The notes beneath the pieces are model-generated. The model searched no databases, was not told the DNA's origin, and was given only the letters and a program-made list of their open reading frames with translations. Below are positions 57,100-64,000 of a stretch of DNA of 64,000 bases, one piece after another. The position numbers were made by a program, and so were the translations under genes. This DNA comes from Diospyros lotus. Taxonomy: Eukaryota; Streptophyta; Magnoliopsida; Ericales; Ebenaceae. Within the stretch, counting starts at the first letter, position 1; each line of letters opens with the position of its first letter. The DNA is taken from the NCBI RefSeq assembly GCF_014633365.1, contig NC_068344.1, positions 15,267,669-15,331,668 on the forward strand. The letters are read 5' to 3'.

Positions 57100-60000
57100 G
57101 GTAAAGACTCCTCATCTCCTCTTCTTATTCTCACATCGCATCTTCTGACAAGTGTCGCTGCCATTGCACTTTTCACGAGAGGAATTGATCGATTCCTCAA
57201 AATTTTCTCTTTTCGCTCTAGAATGCTGGTAGGCATCTCTTCATAAGACACATCTTCTCTAACTTCAAGAGTTTAAAAATCAATCACATGCTGAGGATCT
57301 GACACATACTTCCTCAACATCGAAACATGAAACATGCTATGAACATGGGATAACTGAGGTGGCAAAGCTAACTCATATGCCAAAGTCCCTATCGTCTCAA
57401 AATTTCAAACGGACCAATGTAACGGGGACTAAGCTTCCCTATTATGCCAAATCTGTGAACTCCTTTAATAGGCATGACTCTCAACCAAACATGGTCGCCT
57501 ACCTCAAACTTGAGGTCTCGTCGTCACTTATCTGTATAGCTTTTCTGTCTGTCTTGGGCTATTTTCATTCTTGCTTTGATAACTTGAATCTTTGCTATCG
57601 TCTGCTTAACAATTTCAGGACCTAGTAAAGCCCTATCACCAATCTCTTCCAAAATATCGGCGATTGACATGGTCGCCTATACAAAGCCTCATACGGAGAT
57701 TCCAATACTTGAATGGAAACTATTATTGTAGGCAAATTCCACCAAAAGTAAATGCTCATCCCAACTATCTTGGAAGTCTAAAACACAAACTTTATACATG
57801 TTCTCAAGAGTCTTGATAGTCCTCTCTAACTGACCATCTGTCTAATGATGAAATGTTGTGTTGAACTTCAACTGAGATCTCAATACATCATGCAAAGCTC
57901 CCCAAAAATGAGAAGTGAAACGAGGATCTCGATCTGATACAATGCTGGATGGAACACCATGTCACTTCACGATCTCCTCAATATAAATTCTAGCAAATCT
58001 ATTCAATGGATAAGTCTTCTTGATAGGTAGAAAATGGGTTGATTTAGTCAAACGATCAACAATCACCCATATAGCATCATAGCCCCTAGTCATCTTGGGT
58101 AAAACCCATCACAAACTCCATGGCAAAATTATCCCACTTCCACTCTGGAATAGGTAATGGAAATAATAAACCTGTAGGTTTCTGATGTTCTGCTTTTATT
58201 TGCTGGCATACTAAACACTGTGAAATATATTTAGCCACATCTTTCTTCATACCACTCTAATGCTGACGCTTAAGGTCCTGGTGCATTTTCGCAACACTTG
58301 GATGAATACTGTAATGACTCTTGTGTGCTTCATTCAAAATCTATTGCTTAAGATTTCCATCATCGGGTATACAAATACATCCCTGAAATAAAAGTATACC
58401 ATCACTCCATAGAGTATATCCCAAAGGAGAAAATTTCTTGATATCTGTTAAAATCTGTTCCAACTTTTCATCTTCTGATTGCTGGTTCTTGAGTAAATCA
58501 AATAACTCGGGCTATATTCTTATGTAAGCACAACTCACAACTGATCTACCTTCTAGGGCTGAAATAGTTAAAGCACTTAATTTCTCTAATAACTTCCATT
58601 ATTAAACCATCATCATAGCTATAGAAGCTCCTCACCGACTCAAAGTATCAGCTACTACATTAGCCTTTCCTGAATGATATAGAATCTAACAATCGAAGTC
58701 CTTAAATAACTCGACCCAACATCTTTGCCTCATACTCAATTCTTCCTGTGATAGAAGATAATGTAGGCTCTTGTGATCTGTATAAATTTCAACTTCCTCA
58801 CCATATAAATATTGTCGCCATATCTTCAATGCAAATACTACTGCTGCTAACTCCAAATCATGAGTAGGGTAGTTCACCTCGTGTTTCTTCAATTATCTTG
58901 AGGCACAAGCATTAACTCAACCTTATTGCATCAATACGCAACCCAAACCTGAATGGGAAGCATTATTATAGATGGAAAATTTCTCTCCACTTCTTGGTAT
59001 AGCTAAGACTGGTACGGTGGTCAACTTCTGCTTTAATTCTTGGAAAGCACGTTCACACGAGTCATTCCATTCCAACTTCTCTCATTTCCTTGTTATCTTA
59101 GTCATAGGGGAAGATAAATGAACAAATCCCTCAATGAATCACCTATAATATCCTGCAAGACCTAGAAAACTACGTATCTTTGTCACTATTGTAGGTCTCG
59201 GCCAATCCATAACTGCTTTAGTCCTGTCTGGATCCACTGAAATACCATTTCCAAACACCACATGGCCTAGAAATTTAATCTGAGTGAGCCAATCTCACAC
59301 TTGCTAAACTTGGCGTACAATTGCTCTTCCCTAAGCCTCTGTAATACCGAAGTAAGATGCTCTGTATGCTCTTCTATATTAGGTGAGTAATTAGAACTCG
59401 ATTCATCAAATCCATGAAAACTGCTGGAGCATTTGTTAACCCAAATGGCATCACCACAAACTCATAGTGTCCTTAGTGAGTCTTGAAAGTAATCTTCTGA
59501 ATATCACCATCTCTGACTCGCACCTGATGGTAACCTAATCTTAAGTTTATCTTTGATAACACTTTAGCTCCTTGCAACCGATCTAATAAGTCATCCACTC
59601 GAGGTAAAGGATACTTATTCTTCACTGTCACCTGATTCAACTGGCAATAATCTTAGCACAACCTCAAAGATCCATCTTTCTTTCTCACCAATAATATTGG
59701 TGCACCCTCACGGGGATGAACTAGGTTAGATAAAACCCTTTTCTATAAATTCTTTTAACTGGGCCATCAACTCTTTTAGCTCATTAGGTACCATTTGATA
59801 TGGAGCCTTAGAAATAGGCTGTATACTAGGCAATAACTCAATAGTAAATTCTTCTCCTCTTTGAGGAGGTAATCCTGGTAATTCATCAAGGAAAGCATAT
59901 GAGAAATCTTGTACTACTGGCACCTCAAACAACTTCTTCTTGCTTCCCTCATCTGAGGTAACAAAAATTAGGTAAACTTTACTTCCATCATGCATTAACT

Positions 60001-61100
60001 TCTCTAATTTCATCACTGGGAGAATTGGAATCATAGCCATAGGCTTGACTCCTCTATATATTTGAACTGTCTATCGAGGTAGATCAAAGTCTATAATCTT
60101 CCATCGACGGTCAACTCTTGCATAATGCCGTGACAACCAATCCATGCCAAGGATCAAATCAAAATCCCTAACATCAAGAATTTCTAAGTCTCCAAATAGC
60201 TTCTTATAATGTACCTCGATCTCGCAATTCTCAAACATTTCTCTTGATAGCATACTCTTGCTAAACTACCATGGCATAATCCACACTCTGAGCTCTTCCA
60301 AAAGCGTGGAAAATATCAGCATGCAATCATCTCTGGAATTTAACAACCTTTTTAGCTTCAATGGACACCAACTCTGAGGCCTATATAGTCAAGACTATAA
60401 ACTCTACCTCACCTTGGGCCACTGTTTTGATACCTTATTCCAACTCAAAAACTTTCTGGTCCTTGACCCATGCTGAATAATAAGTGTCATTTAACACTTG
60501 CTAAAACTCGACCCATACGGGTTCTTGATTACTAATCTCTAGCGGACAGTCTTCCACCATCTCTCGGCATCACCTCTACATAAAAACGTGTTAAGTCGCA
60601 CTCGGTGATTATCTGTACAATCGATAGCATCTAATTCTCAACTGCTGTTGCATATGTGCCTCCATAGAATGTTGTTGGTCGGAAGGCCATGAAATCCTTT
60701 AATAACTAACTCCCTGTATCTGCCTACACAACTGGAGTTGTTAGAGCGACTGGCTTATCGCCTCTACTACCTCCTACTTCTTGGGGAACTTGTGATTCCC
60801 TTACTTGATTGGTTACTAGGGTATCTATCACCCTCATCAATCCTGCTAACATACCTTGCATCTCGACCATTCCATGTCATAGATCATGACTAGACTCTCC
60901 TGGTGAGCCTGGTGTGGACACTAGAACCTCGTCTTGCATAGAAGTAGCCTAACTGTGAGTACAAGGTCATCCACCTCTATTACTCATCTTTTTGTATCAC
61001 CACTTAGGGTTAGAATACTGCTAATTGGGCCAACTTATCTAACTGAAGGACACAAGTCCTAACTCTACCCAACATCCTATGTGTGTACTGGAGACTCCTC
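57100..61100 (-). pseudogene. Chromovirus gag-pol with chromodomain-like tail
   Basis: From right to left: leader and unreadable gag (61100-60300); protease tail DLILGMDWLSRHYARVD (60253-60071); RT start VVQDFSYAFLDELPGLPP (60040-59726); RT core with [20 protein letters not shown] and [20 protein letters not shown], the YVDD box no longer readable; RNase [21 protein letters not shown] and [10 protein letters not shown] (58892-58686); eroded integrase (58350-57420, for example YSIHPSVAKMHQDLKRQHWW and FHVSMLRKYVSDPQHV); and a chromodomain-like end, REDVSYEEMPTSILERKEK to RSIPLVKCN (57290-57130). Protease-RT-RH-integrase order with a chromodomain marks a chromovirus, Tekay-like by LTR style. 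There are dozens of stops and shifts, so it is non-autonomous. Confidence 0.85.
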
Positions 61101-61108
61101 AAAACACC

Positions 61109-61120
61109 GCTCTGATATCA
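61109..61120 (-). other. Primer-binding site of the chromovirus
   Basis: The complement reads TGATATCAGAGC, the initiator-Met PBS with one G-to-A change, four bases from the 5' LTR. Confidence 0.82.
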
Positions 61121-62119
61121 ATACTGTAACACCCCCTCTCCTAGAACTGACCGAGAAGAGGTGCTACTGGGGATAATAAAATAAACTGGCTGATAAACTG
61201 AAATCTGATACCATGACTGAACATCTCAATCAACTGGAATAAAAACTTTGAGTCAATACAGACTAAAAACCATAAACTTTGAGTAAGGGACAATCCCTCA
61301 ACTGAAATATAAAATAGATCTAAACTGACAAACACTATAAACTAACAAACTCCTAGACATCTTTAATCTTGAGCGGCTCCACGTACACACACTACTGAAC
61401 ACTGCTGCCAGGCCCCACATCTGATACTCCCCTGTTAGAACCTGGAGGGGTGAAGTGTACAAGGTGAGCTACAAAAGCTCAGCAAGTAATAAGATGGAAA
61501 GAATACTAAAGCTGAATCGAAGAATATCGATACTGATAAATAACTGACTGAACTTGTACTGTATAATCACTGACTGTTTGCATTAATAAAAATGTAATGC
61601 ACATAAATTGTAAATTAAATGCAGATATGCAACTTTGGCTCATAGGCCCACATAATCTGATAATACATACCTGTCTGATTTGAAACCTGCATACATAAAA
61701 ACTGTAAGCACATACTGTGGGAAAAGCCCCTAGCCCCCTGGTTGCCACCAGGCGAGCAACTCATAAACTGAGCTGAAACTGATGGGATCCCCGTGGACAA
61801 GACGCCTAGCGCGCATAATGCAATGCAATGCTCACATAAATGCTAGCACACGATATGTAGTGCTCCATATAAAGTCATGCTCAATGCTCATACCAAAATG
61901 TATGCACATAATCTCACAAAAATAATGCTGATCATGTTATAATAATTCTGAACATGATATGATCTTCATCTATATATTAGAATCAAAGATTCAACGAACT
62001 ATGATTTAGGGTATGGGTATGATTAACTTGTCATGTTCTGGCTTATGAATTCAATGTTGGAAGGTATTGAATATTTTGATTAAAACTTGAATTAAATCAC
62101 TAGAAGCTAAATTGGATTT

Positions 62120-62465
62120 CTGGAAAAGTCATCCGGATATCAGGAAGGATATTCGGATATGATGAAAGACATCCGGATATGAAGAAGGTTGATCCGGATA
62201 CACTAACATTCAAAGCAGAAGCTATTCGGATATGCTGGGATGTATTCGAATATGAATTAGGACATCCGGATATGATTCTGGTCATCCGGATATCTCACTG
62301 ATGCATTCAGATATAACTGGGGACTATTCGAATGAAAAATTCAACTTTGAGGGAGGCATCCGGATAGTATCTTGATCTTTCTGAATGTATAAACAAACCA
62401 TCCAGATATCATACTCGAAGAACTTTAGTTACATCCGGATACGATATAAGGTATCCGGATATTAG
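62120..62465. repeat. ATATCCGGATAT palindrome array (5' LTR)
   Basis: Counterpart of 55598-55945. Some sites decayed there are intact here (for example 62285) and vice versa. Confidence 0.92.
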
Positions 62466-62480
62466 AACTTAGAGTAATAG

Positions 62481-62777
62481 AACTTGCAATCCAAAATGGA
62501 TAAGGATTAATGGAACTTACAATCCAAACTGGATAAGGATTAATGGAACTTGCAATCCAAAGTGGATAAGGATTAATGGAACTTGCAATCCAAAATGGAT
62601 AAGGATTTATAGAACTTGTAATCCAAAATAAATAAGGATTAATGGAACTTACAATCCAAAATGGATGAGTATTAATAGAACTTGCAATCCAAAATGGATG
62701 AGGATTAATAGAACTTGCAATCCGAAATGGATAAGGATTAATGGAGCTTGCAATCCAAAATGGATGAGGATTAATAA
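62481..62777. repeat. 33-bp tandem repeat, 9 units (5' LTR)
   Basis: Exactly nine 33-bp units. Unit order and characteristic variants (TTTATAG ending unit 4, GATGAGT in unit 6) match the other LTR. Confidence 0.95.
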
Positions 62778-63552
62778 AACTTGCTCATAACTTCACTGTT
62801 ATACGCATATATATATATATGTCTCTGCTTACTGAAGTAAAATCTGAGAACTCAATGAAGAACTGGAATAATCTGAAAAACTGATATGAACCTGTAATGG
62901 AAGGGATTACAGGAAGAATACTTGCCTAATAGAACTCTTTGATCGAACCCTGAAGCGATCCTGAAGACTCTAGCAAGCCTCTGCTATCTCTTGGCCTTTC
63001 TGTTCTTCACACGGCGTGAAGAAAAGCTAAGCTAATGGGCTCTATATATAGATATAAAGTCTTAGATCTCTTTCCTTTTATAACTTGGAATCCATCTCCC
63101 AATTGAACTTGGAGACTCTCAAAACCTTCTCCTATTGGGACTAGGAGACTCTTAATCCAAATCCATCTCATACATGGATTCTCATTCTTCTTTAAATACA
63201 TAGTCCCACTTAATTAATAATAATACAAAAATTATTATTAAAACTCTCAAATAATAATAAAACTCCAAAATTACCTTCATGCCCTTGCATTTAATTTCCA
63301 AAATAAATAACTAGAATTAAATGCTCTTTAAATGCTATTTATATACTATTCTCTTAATTAAAAATCTAAATTGCCACCTTGGCAAATTCTTTTGAACTCC
63401 AAAATTAAAAAGAAATAAATGCTATTCTTTTCCTTCAAAATCTCTAAATTGCCACATTAAATAATTAATTGGCAAAATCGCTTAATCAAATACTTCAATA
63501 ATTAATTAAATTATTCTTGAATAAATATTGGGCCCTCTAACGAGTCGTTACA

Positions 63553-64000
63553 TAATGTCTCCAAAGACTCCAGAGGAGAGGAAAAAAATGGCATCTATTC
63601 CTTATGCTTTTGCCATAGGTAGAATAATGTATGTTATGTTATGTACAAGACCTGATGTCGCAAATGCTCTGAGTGTCACAAGAAGATATCAGTCTAACCC
63701 AGATGAGTAGCATTTGAAAGTGTGAAAAGGGTTCTTAAGTACATAAGAAGGACGAAGGATACTTTCATGGTTTATGGAGGAGGTGAACTGAAACTGGAAT
63801 GCTTTATGGATTATAGTTTTCAGTCTGATGTAGATGACTCAAAATCTGTGTCTGGTTATATATTCACCCTTAATGGCAGAGTAGTTTGTTGGAAGATTTC
63901 CAAACAAGAAACAACTACAGATTCTACTAGTGAGGCTGAATATATTGCATCATCAGATGCTGCAAAGGAAGCAGTTTGGATGAGAAATTTTATCTCAACA
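63553..64000 (+). pseudogene. Copia E, end of RT and RNase H (runs off the window)
   Basis: Resumes after the chromovirus TSD with SPKTPEERKKMASIPYAFAI and GRIMYVMLCTRPDVANALSV, then (after a stop and frameshift near 63709) RVLKYIRRTKD, LECFMDYSFQSDVDDSKSVS, VVCWKISKQETTTDSTSEAE and YIASSDAAKEAVWMR. This is the standard Copia RT tail and RNase H, with Asp in FMDYSF, Glu in SEAEY and Asp in SSDAA. The element continues beyond 64000. Confidence 0.9.

Larger units (their letters stand above)
54585..63552 (-). mobile_element. Complete chromovirus-like Ty3/Gypsy retrotransposon
   Basis: The 8968-bp element is flanked by a perfect TSD TAATG (54580-54584 and 63553-63557). Two LTRs (2451 and 2428 bp) have 9 substitutions in the 540 aligned bases I compared (54601-55140 with 61141-61680), so it is the youngest datable insertion. 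The PBS lies by the right LTR and the polypurine tract by the left LTR, which fixes the minus orientation. The internal region has protease, RT, RNase H, integrase and a chromodomain-like tail, all with stops. Removing it restores the Copia E frame without loss. Confidence 0.95.
61125..63552 (-). mobile_element. 5' LTR of the chromovirus
   Basis: Same ends and internal layout as the 3' LTR. Main differences are a ~20-bp deletion in the palindrome array (after 62358), a TATA box changed to TATATATAG near 63043, and scattered transitions. Confidence 0.95.

Overview
This window looks like nuclear DNA from a flowering plant, probably a eudicot. It is AT-rich, has no bacterial-style gene packing, and consists almost entirely of layered transposable elements. 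The evidence is plant-type LTR retrotransposons (Ty3/Gypsy chromovirus-like and Tat-like, Ty1/Copia and Sirevirus-like), initiator-Met-type primer-binding sites (TGGTATCAGAGC and one-base variants), a TRIM, a Mutator-like element with Ulp1-peptidase sequence, and GT..AG introns. I found no intact host gene, rRNA, tRNA or CRISPR array. Every recognisable coding region is broken by stops, frameshifts or insertions. The species cannot be named from the sequence alone.

Layout. 1-3.2 kb: a solo Gypsy LTR with a solo Copia LTR inside it. 3.2-6.6 kb: an old Tat-like Gypsy remnant on the minus strand, then unassigned, microsatellite-rich DNA. 6.6-9.8 kb: a Tat-like Gypsy 5' end on the plus strand, whose gag-like start is split by a solo LTR and continues into a 24-bp minisatellite. 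9.86-22.5 kb: a Gypsy element (A) with LTR, PBS, gag, zinc knuckle and protease. Its gag is split by a solo LTR (B, 11.0-20.5 kb), which is itself split by a Sirevirus-like pair of LTRs (X), another inverted solo LTR and a minus-strand Sirevirus pol remnant. A further solo LTR splits gag again at 20.9 kb. 22.5-26.6 kb: unassigned DNA carrying a solo LTR with a solo Copia LTR inside. 26.6-32.1 kb: a TRIM split by a solo LTR, then a Gypsy LTR.

32.8-42.0 kb: remains of a Mutator-like region. An intron-containing DUF1985/Ulp1-type cysteine peptidase pseudogene lies on the plus strand, split by a Gypsy solo LTR and a Sirevirus-like LTR. It converges on a MuDR-type transposase tail on the minus strand. 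Between them are a hairpin, ~409-bp tandem repeats and an inverted repeat. 42.0-47.9 kb: two truncated Gypsy elements (C and D). 47.95-64.0 kb: a Ty1/Copia gag-pol (E) running off the right edge, split by a probable Copia LTR, a Gypsy solo LTR (TSD GGGCC) and a complete 8.97-kb chromovirus (TSD TAATG).

Twelve insertions keep exact or near-exact 5-bp target-site duplications, so the order of events can be read. The most interesting signals are the Ulp1/MuDR pair, arrays of palindromes in LTRs of unrelated lineages, a double-hairpin module shared by five diverged LTRs, and a young chromovirus whose coding region looks dead while its LTRs differ only by transitions where compared. No wholly new system was demonstrated.
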